Numbered from the stretch's first letter, positions 26,499 through 35,302 are shown. The stretch: DNA of 64,000 nt from Cytomitobacter sp965233535 (GCA_965233535.1 OZ247489.1:62001-126000), one strand, 5' to 3'. Numbers and translations: made by a program. Notes: a model not told the origin generated them from the letters alone.

Positions 26499-27130
26499 TC
26501 AGAATTTATTTAGAGAATATTGAAGATACTATTACACTTCAAACACAACATATGCATTATTTGAAAAATGTTATGAGATGTAAAAATGGACAAGAAATTT
26601 CTGTTTTCGATAATCAAAATGAATGGAGCGCAGAAATTCAATTTCCAAATATCATTCTAAGAAAACAAATAAAAAACAAATCTACTACTACAATTCCAAA
26701 AATTGGAATTAGTTATATACGAAAACATAGGCTTGAATGGGCTGTAGAAAAAGCTACAGAACTTGGGGTAGAAGAAATTTATTTACTAATATGCGAGAGA
26801 GTGAATCATAAAAATATTGATTTAAAGCGATTACAAAGAATTGTAATAGAAGCTGCTGAACAATGTGGAAGGATAGGGGTTCCTACGATATATGAAAATA
26901 TAAATCTGAATAATCTGCCTGCACATAATTGGGTTATTGCTGAGAAGACAGATACAAATGAAATTCAATTTTGGCAAGGAGATGGAATTTTAATTGGACC
27001 TGAAGGAGGGTGGTCAGATCAAGATTTGCTTTTATTAAATCAATATAAAAAAGTGCAACTACATAACAATATCTTACGAGCTGAAACTGCTGTGTGTACT
27101 GCTCTAAGTTTATATAAAAGTTCATTGTAA
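26495..27130 (+). CDS. rsmE: 16S rRNA m3U1498 methyltransferase RsmE
   Basis: SPOUT methyltransferase acting on U1498 of 16S rRNA. N-terminal PUA-like part (HYLKNVMRCKNGQEISVFD) and C-terminal trefoil-knot domain with RLEWAVEKATELGVEEI, RLQRIVIEAAEQCGR, ILIGPEGGWSDQD and LRAETAVCTAL, the SAM-binding signature. 211 residues, short compared with about 245. Overlaps tsaC by 4 bases; dnaX-tsaC-rsmE form one transcription unit. Confidence 0.94.
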   Translation: MIRIYLENIEDTITLQTQHMHYLKNVMRCKNGQEISVFDNQNEWSAEIQFPNIILRKQIKNKSTTTIPKIGISYIRKHRLEWAVEKATELGVEEIYLLICERVNHKNIDLKRLQRIVIEAAEQCGRIGVPTIYENINLNNLPAHNWVIAEKTDTNEIQFWQGDGILIGPEGGWSDQDLLLLNQYKKVQLHNNILRAETAVCTALSLYKSSL

Positions 27131-27189
27131 ATTAGCTGATTCAGAACAAATCAGTTGCAATTGGCTTCACTTAATTGATTGTAAGAAAA

Positions 27190-28914
27190 TTAAACAGAAT
27201 AGGAATTATTATATTGGGATTTAAGGGTTTGGGTTACTTTTTCTAATACTTCATCATTTGCATTCTCGATCTTTGCTACATATCCTATGTCTTCTTCTTT
27301 TTCTTTTGCCATTGCTTCTTCTCTTGTTTTTAGCTCTTCATCTGCTTTGATTCTTGCATTTCCTTTTAATCTTCCTCTCGCTTTTGCTTCTTCTTTGGTT
27401 TCTGCTTTTCCTTTTTCAGTCAACTCTTCTAACATCAGGAAATATACATATGCCTCTGCCAACTTCTCTTTTCTTTCTTCATCTGAATCTGTAGTTTTCA
27501 TCATTTTATCTACTTCTTCGTATAAGTGTCCTACATATGAAATCTTATCGAAACTTGAGTTCTTTACGCTCTCTTCAATTCTCTTTTTAGTGGCGCTGCT
27601 GTTTAATGCACTTGTTTCATATGGGATTAATTTACTTGCTCTTTTTCCATCTATATATGCTTGTGCTTCACTGCTTACTTCTTTACAAAACTCTTCGATT
27701 TCTTCTAAGTTTAATTCTTCTCGTCCTCTTAATGCTGTTTTGATTATGTCATCTGCTACTGAAATTCCATTTTCTGTATCTTGAGCATTTTGATATGACA
27801 TTTTTGTCTTTACTCTATGAGATAGTACTTCGGTGCTTAAAGATGTTTCACCTTCACGGGCAATATATGTCGGATCTTCACATCCTATTCTAAATGCATG
27901 AATCTCTGGCAAATGTAGAATTGTCTTCTTGATATTGTCATAAACATTAAATATCACTCCAGAACATATATCTTTTTTGGTTAATTGGTCAAGCTTTTTA
28001 CTTCTGACTCTAACACAAGTGTTCAACAAAAATTCTAATTTATCAGTTGCAGACTGGCCTTCCATAGCATCTAGTATTAGTTTTTTATGTACTAAATTTT
28101 CTATAGATTCCTCTTCCATCTCGGCATGTACAATTTTCTCAATCTCTGCTTTATCGCACATGTCAGTTGTATCAGTTGTTTCGTGTGTTTTAGAAAATTC
28201 ATTTAACCTTGCATTTAACTCAGCTCTCTTAGCAATATTATTAATTAATCTTAATCCATCGTTTAAAAAACCAGAATAGTAGAAATACTTGAAGTTCTGC
28301 TCGAAATTTATCAAATTATGTTCAAACACTTTTGCTGATTCTTTTTCTACATGTGCAATATTAGTTCCTGGAACTTCTGAGCATTGCTTGTAATCTTCTA
28401 TCATATACATTGCTTTAACAAAAATTTCTTGTCTATAGTTTCCATATCCTTCAACATAATCTGCATACTCTGGTGCAACTTCTCTTATGAAATCTCTCTC
28501 TTCGTATATGTATCTTATCATTGCGTATGAGTCTTTAATATTATTTAACTGTTCATGCAACTCATCAACATTAAAGTTTGATAATTCTTTTATATATTTA
28601 GCTTTACTGTTTCTAAATGCCATCATTAAATAAACCATTAATTTGCGTTTATATGTATCCATATCTGGGGCATGTTTATCAACTAATCCAATTCTTTTTT
28701 CATAAACTTCATTAGTATAAGCTGATAAATTACAATTTTTAACCTCAATATCATTTGTTTTCCCGATAACATCCGTAACATTAGTCTGTTTTTTAGTATC
28801 TTCTTTAATACATAATTCAACCTGCTCTACAGATCTAACTCTTTCAACATTAACATTACAAGCATCAAGCTCTGTTAAGCATAATAGTAAAAGTATATTC
28901 TTTAAAATTTTCAT
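27190..28914 (-). CDS. Secreted protein, paralog B of the LLLLCL family
   Basis: Unknown function, 574 residues. Signal peptide MKILKNILLLLCL followed by TELDAC (possible lipoprotein Cys). Divergent from vgrG across a 97-base bidirectional promoter region. It is a mosaic with paralog C at 33599: signal region almost identical, middle 300 residues strongly diverged, last 125 residues (from LRGREELNLEEIEEFC) nearly identical at both protein and DNA level. A Lys/Glu/Ala-rich insertion of about 35 residues near the end (around KAETKEEAKARGRLKGN) is missing in paralog C. Helical throughout. A GGGGG run, six to ten bases upstream, may act as ribosome site. Host-directed or surface role is possible but unproven. 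Confidence 0.8.
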   Translation of the reverse strand: MKILKNILLLLCLTELDACNVNVERVRSVEQVELCIKEDTKKQTNVTDVIGKTNDIEVKNCNLSAYTNEVYEKRIGLVDKHAPDMDTYKRKLMVYLMMAFRNSKAKYIKELSNFNVDELHEQLNNIKDSYAMIRYIYEERDFIREVAPEYADYVEGYGNYRQEIFVKAMYMIEDYKQCSEVPGTNIAHVEKESAKVFEHNLINFEQNFKYFYYSGFLNDGLRLINNIAKRAELNARLNEFSKTHETTDTTDMCDKAEIEKIVHAEMEEESIENLVHKKLILDAMEGQSATDKLEFLLNTCVRVRSKKLDQLTKKDICSGVIFNVYDNIKKTILHLPEIHAFRIGCEDPTYIAREGETSLSTEVLSHRVKTKMSYQNAQDTENGISVADDIIKTALRGREELNLEEIEEFCKEVSSEAQAYIDGKRASKLIPYETSALNSSATKKRIEESVKNSSFDKISYVGHLYEEVDKMMKTTDSDEERKEKLAEAYVYFLMLEELTEKGKAETKEEAKARGRLKGNARIKADEELKTREEAMAKEKEEDIGYVAKIENANDEVLEKVTQTLKSQYNNSYSV

Positions 28915-28936
28915 AAACCCCCATGAAATATATCGT

Positions 28937-28965
28937 ATAGTAAGTCCTCTTCACTTAAATTGCAA
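28937..28965 (-). promoter_or_regulatory. Promoter of paralog B in the bidirectional spacer
   Basis: Minus strand: TTGCAA (28960-28965), 17-base spacer, TACTAT (28937-28942). The identical arrangement is kept in the duplicated arm at 33548-33576, supporting function. The opposite direction drives vgrG. Confidence 0.5.
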
Positions 28966-29011
28966 GAAAATCTTAATAATTCCTCAACTTTTTCTTTATA
29001 AATTATGCATA

Positions 29012-32008
29012 ATGAACGACGAATCTGAAAAGTCTAAACTTCCGGGAATCCTTTCTCTTGTAGGAAAAAAAACAGCAGAAGAGAAAAAAACTAGATGGAT
29101 AGCCCATTTAGGATCAGATGAACTGGCGCAAACATTCAAAGCTTCAAAAGTCGAAAGCACTGAAGAGGATAAACTTGAAAGTATGCAGCTTGGTCGTATT
29201 AGTTCGCTCACTATTGAAGAAGAATTATCTAAACCTTTTATTCTGAAGGGTGAAGCCTCATTCTTTTATAAAATTTCCGACAATATGATAGGTAAAAAAT
29301 TTTATGTTGGATTAAAAATGGGAAGTCCTCACCAAGATACCAAGCATTGGCACGGTGTTATCAGCGAATGGTCGTATAACGGAATTAAATCTTTTAACCA
29401 ATATGATGAACGTAAATTATATATATATAGTTTTGTTCTCAGACCTGAAATCGAATTTAAACTTCAAACTATGCGAAATAGAATCTTTTTTCCATCATCT
29501 GATGGTGGTCAAAATGAAAAAGGATTTGTTCCGTTTAATAAAGCAAAATTAATGGAACTTATTAAAGATAATCTTATTAAAGCAAATGGTGTGAAGCCAA
29601 GTAGTAAAGCAAATAAAGAGCGTGATGAAAATGGAAAAATGATCAAATTTTATAATTTTCGAAAAACACAGCTGGAAGAACAACTTGATCTATTAGCTAA
29701 AGATTATGATTACAATGACCTCAATACATCTGATAAGAAAATCAGCGCAGAATTACCTGGAACTGCGACACATTCGAAAACTACATATGAATATTATGGT
29801 AGACAAATGATTGATATTTATATGGATCTTGTTGATGTAGATTACAAATTAGGATTTTATAAGCAAAATCATGGTAAATATTTGAATTTTGAAGATAAAA
29901 CTCAATTTGAAACTGATGAAAAAGAAGAGTATGAAGAATATATAGTTCAATATAATGAAACTGATTGGGATTTCATGAACAGATTGTTCAAAGAATTTGG
30001 GATATACTACTGCTTTGAACACAGTGATCAGCATAGTGGAATGATAATTTACAATAATCCTCAAAATGCGAAGCCTAGTAATGATGTAGATGAAAGTGGA
30101 TATAATGCTGATGATGAAGAGGAGGACGATGACTTTGATACACCTTCAACAAATGAAATTGTTGAAAAACCAACCCCAATCAAGTCCGCAGCACCTAAAA
30201 AATCATATAAAACCTATATCGATTATGCTGAAGCGATTAAAGGGTACAAGCCAAATGGGTATGTTGGGGATACAAAACATATTGGTAAAAGGTTAAATGA
30301 AAAAAGAAAGCATGAAGATAGCGATAATCTAAAGCGTCTAAGAACATTAGACGGATCAGCATCAGGAGTATACAAGATGTCTCCGTTTGATCCGTTTACA
30401 GAATCCAAGCCTCTTCATTACACTCGAGTAGATCGAAGTAACATTGATGATAAGTATATTATGGAGTGGAAAGCAGTACATCGACATGTGATTTCTGGGG
30501 TCAATACGTATGGTTACAACCCAGATTACGATCCTGAAAAGCGAAATATTCTTGCGGAAACTGAGAATGAAAAAGAAACCAAAACTGCTAATGATCAGTA
30601 CAGCGAAACTTTTACGACAGATCAAAAAACCAAAGACTATCAGGAATTATATGGGCAGCATGCAAAGTCAGTTGAAACAGAATATCATACGAAAACTGCT
30701 CGTCAAGAAGCTAGTCCGGGATACAAATTTGTTCTGACTCATCACCCAGATACTTCGATGAATGGGCAATATTACGTCAAAAAATCTTCGCATCGGTTGT
30801 ACTTAAAAGATATGGATGGAGATATCGAAGATGGTAACTTTGATAATGTTAAGTTGCATTATGAAAATGATCTTGTTTTATCGAAAATTGATCAGCCATT
30901 TAAAATAAAGCCAGAACCTAGGCGTCAGATTTTGGGAATCCAAACTGGAGTTGTTGTCGGGCCGGAAGATAAAGAAGTTTACACGAATAAAATGGGACAT
31001 GTGAAAGTATATTTCCATTGGGATCATGACAGAAAAAAGCTTACTAAAGGAGAAATGCTCGATCAAGCTGTATGGATTCGTGTAGCTCAATGGGGAGGAG
31101 CTGGAAATAACTGGGGAGGATTTTTTGTACCTCGTGTGAATCAAGAAGTTGTCATTGCGTTTGAAAATGGGAATCCAAGTTATCCAATTATCACCGGATG
31201 TTTATATAATCGAACAACATTGCCGCCGTATGATTTGACCAAAGATGAGCCTAGCATTACAACTGGATTGAAAACCAAATCATTGAAGGAAGTTGAGGGG
31301 GATGAGTTTGGGTTTAATGAGCTGAGTTTTGATGATAAGGCTAACGAAGAAAAGATCTTTCTACATGCAGAGAAAGATTATGATGAAGTTATAAAAGATA
31401 GCAAGAAATCTAAAATTGAAACTGGATCTGTAGAATTAACAATCGATCGAGGAGATAGGAAAATCACTTTGTCTGGAGAAGATGAGCCTACAAATGGGGA
31501 AGGAAATGATACTTTAATTATCAAAAATGGAAATAAAGAAATAAAACTTGAATCAGAAGAAGCGAAACATTTTCTTACTCAAATTCTTAAAGGAGATAAA
31601 ATTAATAAAATAGATGAAGGCAATTATAATTTAGAAATCAAAAAAGGAAATGAAGAAACAAAACTACAAGATGGTAATTTCAGCCTCACAATGTCAAAAG
31701 GGGATATGGAAATTAATTTAGAGTCTGGAAACCAAAAAGAAACTGTTTCTGGTAATAAAAATTTAACTGTTAAGAATGGTAATTATACTATCAAGATTAG
31801 TGGAGGAAATATGGAAATTAGTGCTAATAAAATCACACAAAAAGCATCAGGAAATTTGACAATTGAAGCTGGCGGTAATTTAGAATTAAAAGCTGGTGGA
31901 AGTTTGAAATTAAAAGGAACGACAGTTGCAGTAGAAAGTAGTACGACAGCTGACATTAAAGGATCTGCGATGGTGAATATCAAAGGCGGAATGGTGAATT
32001 TGAACTAA
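29012..32008 (+). CDS. vgrG: T6SS spike protein VgrG with internal insertion
   Basis: Trimeric spike tip of the type VI system. Start ATG at 29012 within AATTATGCATAATG. The N-terminal gp27-like part has ISSLTIEEELSKPFILKGEASF, WHGVISEWSYNG, YSFVLRPEIEF and YNETDWDFMNRLFKEFGIYYCFEH. Between roughly residues 350 and 480 there is a non-canonical acidic then basic insertion (DDEEEDDDFD, later KRLNEKRKHEDSDNLKRL). The gp5 OB region is clear near residue 655: MGHVKVYFHWDHDRK, WIRVAQWGGAGNNWGGFFVPR, EVVIAFENGNPSYPIITGCLYN. The C-terminal 200 residues are short beta repeats (GN..L.I..G) of a needle-like triple beta-helix ending in KGGMVNLN; no extra effector domain follows. 998 residues. Ends on the start of the MORN gene (TAATG). 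Confidence 0.93.
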   Translation: MNDESEKSKLPGILSLVGKKTAEEKKTRWIAHLGSDELAQTFKASKVESTEEDKLESMQLGRISSLTIEEELSKPFILKGEASFFYKISDNMIGKKFYVGLKMGSPHQDTKHWHGVISEWSYNGIKSFNQYDERKLYIYSFVLRPEIEFKLQTMRNRIFFPSSDGGQNEKGFVPFNKAKLMELIKDNLIKANGVKPSSKANKERDENGKMIKFYNFRKTQLEEQLDLLAKDYDYNDLNTSDKKISAELPGTATHSKTTYEYYGRQMIDIYMDLVDVDYKLGFYKQNHGKYLNFEDKTQFETDEKEEYEEYIVQYNETDWDFMNRLFKEFGIYYCFEHSDQHSGMIIYNNPQNAKPSNDVDESGYNADDEEEDDDFDTPSTNEIVEKPTPIKSAAPKKSYKTYIDYAEAIKGYKPNGYVGDTKHIGKRLNEKRKHEDSDNLKRLRTLDGSASGVYKMSPFDPFTESKPLHYTRVDRSNIDDKYIMEWKAVHRHVISGVNTYGYNPDYDPEKRNILAETENEKETKTANDQYSETFTTDQKTKDYQELYGQHAKSVETEYHTKTARQEASPGYKFVLTHHPDTSMNGQYYVKKSSHRLYLKDMDGDIEDGNFDNVKLHYENDLVLSKIDQPFKIKPEPRRQILGIQTGVVVGPEDKEVYTNKMGHVKVYFHWDHDRKKLTKGEMLDQAVWIRVAQWGGAGNNWGGFFVPRVNQEVVIAFENGNPSYPIITGCLYNRTTLPPYDLTKDEPSITTGLKTKSLKEVEGDEFGFNELSFDDKANEEKIFLHAEKDYDEVIKDSKKSKIETGSVELTIDRGDRKITLSGEDEPTNGEGNDTLIIKNGNKEIKLESEEAKHFLTQILKGDKINKIDEGNYNLEIKKGNEETKLQDGNFSLTMSKGDMEINLESGNQKETVSGNKNLTVKNGNYTIKISGGNMEISANKITQKASGNLTIEAGGNLELKAGGSLKLKGTTVAVESSTTADIKGSAMVNIKGGMVNLN

Positions 32009-32550
32009 TGAATATTGAAAATTTAATTTTAGAACAAGAAGTTTCTTGCGAACAACCACTTAAACCAGAAAATGAATTCCAAGAAGTAATTGCAGATGGA
32101 AAAACTGTAGAAAAACATACATTGAAAGATGGTATTAAAAATGGGGAAAGTATTTATTATAAAGATGGGCGTATTTCACAAAGAGTAAATTATAAAGATG
32201 GAAAAATTGATGGAGCAGTGGAAATTTATAAAAATGGAGATTTAAGTTTGATTATGCATTACAAAAATGAACAACCACATGGAGCTATGTATTCATTTGA
32301 AAAGGGTTCATTAATGCAAATGGGGCAATATGTCGATGGCAAGAAAAGTGGAACTTTTTTCTCTTTTAAAGATAGTTATTTAACACAAGAGCAAAACTAT
32401 AAGAATGATTTATTAGAAGGAAATGCGTTTATATATCACCCAAAATCAGCGAAGATATTGGAGTTTGGGCGTTATGAAAATGATGCAAAGATTGGGACTT
32501 GGAAACAGTTTAATGATAAGGGTGATGTAACAAAAGAAGATAGATATTAA
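32008..32550 (+). CDS. MORN_2/YwqK-like repeat protein, VgrG-linked
   Basis: 180 residues of about seven repeats with the MORN_2 pattern (Y)KDGK..G....Y.NG, for example YKDGRISQRVNYKDGKIDGAVEIYKNGDL. No signal peptide, so cytoplasmic when made. It begins on the vgrG stop (TAATG overlap), so its product is made with VgrG. Proteins encoded directly after vgrG are often effectors, adaptors or immunity proteins, and this position suggests such a role; which one cannot be told from the repeats alone. Confidence 0.82.
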   Translation: MNIENLILEQEVSCEQPLKPENEFQEVIADGKTVEKHTLKDGIKNGESIYYKDGRISQRVNYKDGKIDGAVEIYKNGDLSLIMHYKNEQPHGAMYSFEKGSLMQMGQYVDGKKSGTFFSFKDSYLTQEQNYKNDLLEGNAFIYHPKSAKILEFGRYENDAKIGTWKQFNDKGDVTKEDRY

Positions 32551-32635
32551 CTTCAATATATATTGCCGCAATATTAGAAAAATTCTTGTAATTTAAAAAT
32601 AGAGGATTTATCATACAGTATATTAACGGAGACTC

Positions 32636-33220
32636 ATGAAATATTTGCGAAATATATTTTTATTATTGTGCCTAATAGGCATTAAAATTAAAGGAATGGA
32701 GAGTGAAGATAACCCTTTAATTGAGTCAGTAATGAGTTCAAGGACAAAACAATTATGTCATATTATGGGAATGGAATTTATTAATCAAAACGCTCCTAGC
32801 ATGAGCGAAGGAAATGCTCAATTGATTATTTCAGATATAACCAAACGTAGTGATGATTTAACGAGCTTTATTGCCAATCTAAAAAGATACCAACCCGGTT
32901 TAGAAAAATTTGAGAAAGATCTAATAATAAGCCAAGCTTATATTGAAAAATTATTTGAGAAAGATGTTAATGCAAGAAAGTTTATATCAAGAGAAAACGT
33001 CTTGATTGCCAGTTTGATTGCTTATCAAATTTGTCAATCTGGTTTAGGTAATGATACAGGGCAGTTATTATACGCAAATGTATTAACATGTGCCTTAATG
33101 GTTTATGATTATTTTTATGTTTCTAATAAGAATATATTTCGACAAGGCATGATAAATACGTATCTTTATTATACAATTTATTTAACTTTCAAAGAATTTC
33201 TATTTCATTTGAATAAGTAG
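32636..33220 (+). CDS. Secreted protein with the LLLCL leader (possibly truncated)
   Basis: 194 residues, unknown function. Good ribosome site (GGAGA) before ATG. Leader MKYLRNIFLLLCL then IGIKIKG resembles those at 18953, 27190 and 33599. The rest is helical with no clear homology to the large paralogs. Its stop TAG (33218-33220) lies exactly at the junction where the inverted vgrG copy begins, so the 3' end may have been cut by the duplication; the original protein could have been longer. Confidence 0.68.
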   Translation: MKYLRNIFLLLCLIGIKIKGMESEDNPLIESVMSSRTKQLCHIMGMEFINQNAPSMSEGNAQLIISDITKRSDDLTSFIANLKRYQPGLEKFEKDLIISQAYIEKLFEKDVNARKFISRENVLIASLIAYQICQSGLGNDTGQLLYANVLTCALMVYDYFYVSNKNIFRQGMINTYLYYTIYLTFKEFLFHLNK

Positions 33221-33501
33221 AATTTTTTACCTATCATATTGTCGGTAATTTTATAAAAGAACGATGCTTCGCCTTTCAGAATAAAAGGTTGAGATAATTC
33301 TTCTTCGATCGTGAGTGAACTAATACGACCAAGTTGCATATTTTCAAGTTTATCTTCTTTAGTTTTCTCTACTTTTGCGGCTTTGAATATATTGCCTAAT
33401 TTATCTGATCCTAAATGAGCTACCCATCTAGTATCATTGATTTCATTTCCCTTTTTACTGCCTAATGCAGAAATTTTAGACTTTTCAAATTCGTCGTTCA
33501 T
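33205..33501 (-). pseudogene. Truncated vgrG copy (N-terminal 98 codons only)
   Basis: By homology the start is ATG at 33501 (MNDEFEKSKISALGSKKGN). It parallels the intact VgrG through TRWVAHLGSDKLG, EDKLENMQLGRISSLTIEEE, PFILKGEASFFYKITDNMIGKKFY and then ends in LFK and a stop. All spike domains are missing, so it cannot make a working VgrG. It is the vgrG end of arm 2 of the inverted duplication, converging on the gene at 32636 and divergent from paralog C. Good conservation of the frame may mean the copy is recent or used as a donor. Confidence 0.88.
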
Positions 33502-33547
33502 TATGCATAATTTATAAAGAAAAAGTTGAGGAATGATTAACGTTTTC

Positions 33548-33576
33548 TTGCAATTTAGGTGAAGAGGACTTACTAT
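33548..33576 (+). promoter_or_regulatory. Promoter of paralog C in the duplicated spacer
   Basis: TTGCAA (33548-33553), 17-base spacer, TACTAT (33571-33576), the same as upstream of paralog B. The start codon follows 22 bases later after a GGGGG run. Confidence 0.5.
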
Positions 33577-33598
33577 ATAGCATATTTCATGGGGGTTT

Positions 33599-35227
33599 AT
33601 GAAACATTTAAAGAATATACTATTATTGCTGTGCTTAACGCAGATTGACGCGTGCAATGTTAATGCTGAAAGAGTTAGATCTGTAGAGCATGTTGAATTA
33701 TGCATTAAAGAAGACTCTAAAAAACAGACTAATGTTACGGATGTTATCGGGAAAATAAATGACATTGAAGTTGAAGAAAGCAATTTAGAGTATTATATAA
33801 ATAAGCCATATGATAAATTGTTACAGCTTGTGCAAAAAATATACCCTGATGGTCAAAAAGATAAATATGCTTTAATGATTTATTTAATGACTTCCACACA
33901 AAGATTAAAAAAGAAATTCACATTAGAGTTATCAGAATTAAGTGAAGCTGAACTACAAGAAAAATTAGATGCATTAGAAGGTTGGGAAAAAGAAGAATAT
34001 GCAATGATAAGATACATATACGAAGAGAGAGAAGAAATCAGGAAAGTAGCGCCAGAATATGCGGATTATGTTGAAGGATATGGAAACTATAAGCATAAGT
34101 ATAATAATTACCACAGCGATCTTTTTGAAAAAGCAATGTATATGATAGAAGATTACAAGCAATATTACAAAGAATGCTTAACATTTCAAGGAACAACAGA
34201 AGAGTATGCAAGAGAAAAAGCAGCAAAAGTATTTGAACATCATTTAATGAATTTTAAGCATGACTTATTTTTTTCTAATTTGTTGAATAAAGGATTAATG
34301 TTTATTGATAACTCTGATAAACGTGCTGAATTAAATTCAAGATTATGCTCATTACCCAAGGAAATTAAAATATACAGTAGCAGTGAAATGAATAAACAAT
34401 TAGCAGCTAAAAAACTAATGCTTGATGCTATGGGGCAATCTGCAACTGAAAAATTAGAATTTTTGTTAAACACTTGTGTTAGGAGTGAAAAATTCGAACA
34501 ATTTACCAGAGAAGATTGTTACTCAGGAGTAATATCAGGAATTCACAGCACTATAAGAAGTGTAATATTACATTTTCCACAAATTCATGCATTTAGGCGT
34601 GGACAAGATTCATCATATATTGTACGTGAAGGTGAAACATCGTTAAGTGCAGAGACAATATTGTGTAGAGTAGCACAACAAATGCGAACAGAAAAGCAAG
34701 CAATATACATACAAAATCCAGATGGTAGTTGTGAAGTAGAATACAAGGATCTATCTGATGGAATTGCAGTGGCAAGTGAGATAACTGATGCAGCATTAAG
34801 AGGACGCGAAGAATTAAACTTAGAAGAAATCGAAGAGTTTTGTAAAGAAGTAAGCAGTGAAGCACAAGCATATATAGATGGAAAAAGAGCAAGTAAATTA
34901 ATCCCATATGAAACAAGTGCATTAAATAGCAGTGCCACTAAAAAGAGAATTGAAGAGAGCGTGAAGAACTCAAGTTTCGATAAGATTTCATATGTAGGAT
35001 ATCTATACGAAGAAGTAGATAAAATGATGAAAACTACAGATTCAGATGAAGAAAGAAAAGAAAAACTAGCAGAGGCATATGTATATTTCCTGATGTTAGA
35101 AGAGATAAGCGAAGGAAATGAAAAAGATATAGAATATGTAGCGAAGATCGAAAATGCAAATGATGAAGTATTAGAAAAAGTAACCCAAACCCTTAAATCC
35201 CAATATAATAATTCCTATTCTTCTTGA
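33599..35227 (+). CDS. Secreted protein, paralog C of the LLLLCL family
   Basis: Unknown function, 542 residues. Leader MKHLKNILLLLCL then TQIDACN, followed by the same RVRSVE(H/Q)VELCIKED segment as paralog B. The middle differs (more Tyr/Lys, YGNYKHKYNNYHSDLFEKA), yet keeps the family landmarks APEYADYVEGYGNY and GQSAT(E/D)KLEFLLNTCVR. The C-terminal 125 residues from ALRGREELNLEEIEEFC are almost identical to paralog B, including synonymous sites, which suggests recent duplication or gene conversion at the ends. It lacks the Lys/Glu insertion of paralog B. Confidence 0.8.
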   Translation: MKHLKNILLLLCLTQIDACNVNAERVRSVEHVELCIKEDSKKQTNVTDVIGKINDIEVEESNLEYYINKPYDKLLQLVQKIYPDGQKDKYALMIYLMTSTQRLKKKFTLELSELSEAELQEKLDALEGWEKEEYAMIRYIYEEREEIRKVAPEYADYVEGYGNYKHKYNNYHSDLFEKAMYMIEDYKQYYKECLTFQGTTEEYAREKAAKVFEHHLMNFKHDLFFSNLLNKGLMFIDNSDKRAELNSRLCSLPKEIKIYSSSEMNKQLAAKKLMLDAMGQSATEKLEFLLNTCVRSEKFEQFTREDCYSGVISGIHSTIRSVILHFPQIHAFRRGQDSSYIVREGETSLSAETILCRVAQQMRTEKQAIYIQNPDGSCEVEYKDLSDGIAVASEITDAALRGREELNLEEIEEFCKEVSSEAQAYIDGKRASKLIPYETSALNSSATKKRIEESVKNSSFDKISYVGYLYEEVDKMMKTTDSDEERKEKLAEAYVYFLMLEEISEGNEKDIEYVAKIENANDEVLEKVTQTLKSQYNNSYSS

Positions 35228-35302
35228 TTTTTCTAGGTAATCTCACACTATATATAAATGAAATTCCTTTACATCATGAGCAAACAATTCAATAATAATG
35301 CA

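Larger units (their letters stand above)
27190..29300. repeat. Inverted duplication, arm 1 (paralog B, promoter, vgrG 5' end)
   Basis: This segment is repeated in reverse orientation at about 33218-35227. The 5' part of the secreted-protein gene, the whole intergenic region and the first 97 codons of vgrG match closely; the central coding part of the secreted gene has diverged. Homology in vgrG stops just after ATGATAGGTAAAAAATT. Confidence 0.85.
33218..35227. repeat. Inverted duplication, arm 2 (vgrG fragment, promoter, paralog C)
   Basis: Reverse-orientation counterpart of 27190-29300. The vgrG fragment, the 97-base spacer and the 5' and 3' parts of the secreted gene match arm 1 closely. 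The arms are separated by about 3.9 kb with the vgrG body, the MORN gene and the 194-residue protein. Confidence 0.85.

Noticed and set aside
27131..27189. Possible terminator hairpin (CTGATT...AATCAG) after rsmE
   Set aside because: Weak AT stem and no T run on either side; not callable.
27287..27784. Ser/Phe-rich frame opposite the paralog B gene
   Set aside because: Composition is the antisense of a Lys/Glu-rich coding region; no independent start signal.
33205..33783. Longer reading of the vgrG fragment from 33783
   Set aside because: Homology begins at ATG 33501; the upstream part is antisense to the leader of paralog C and the promoter.
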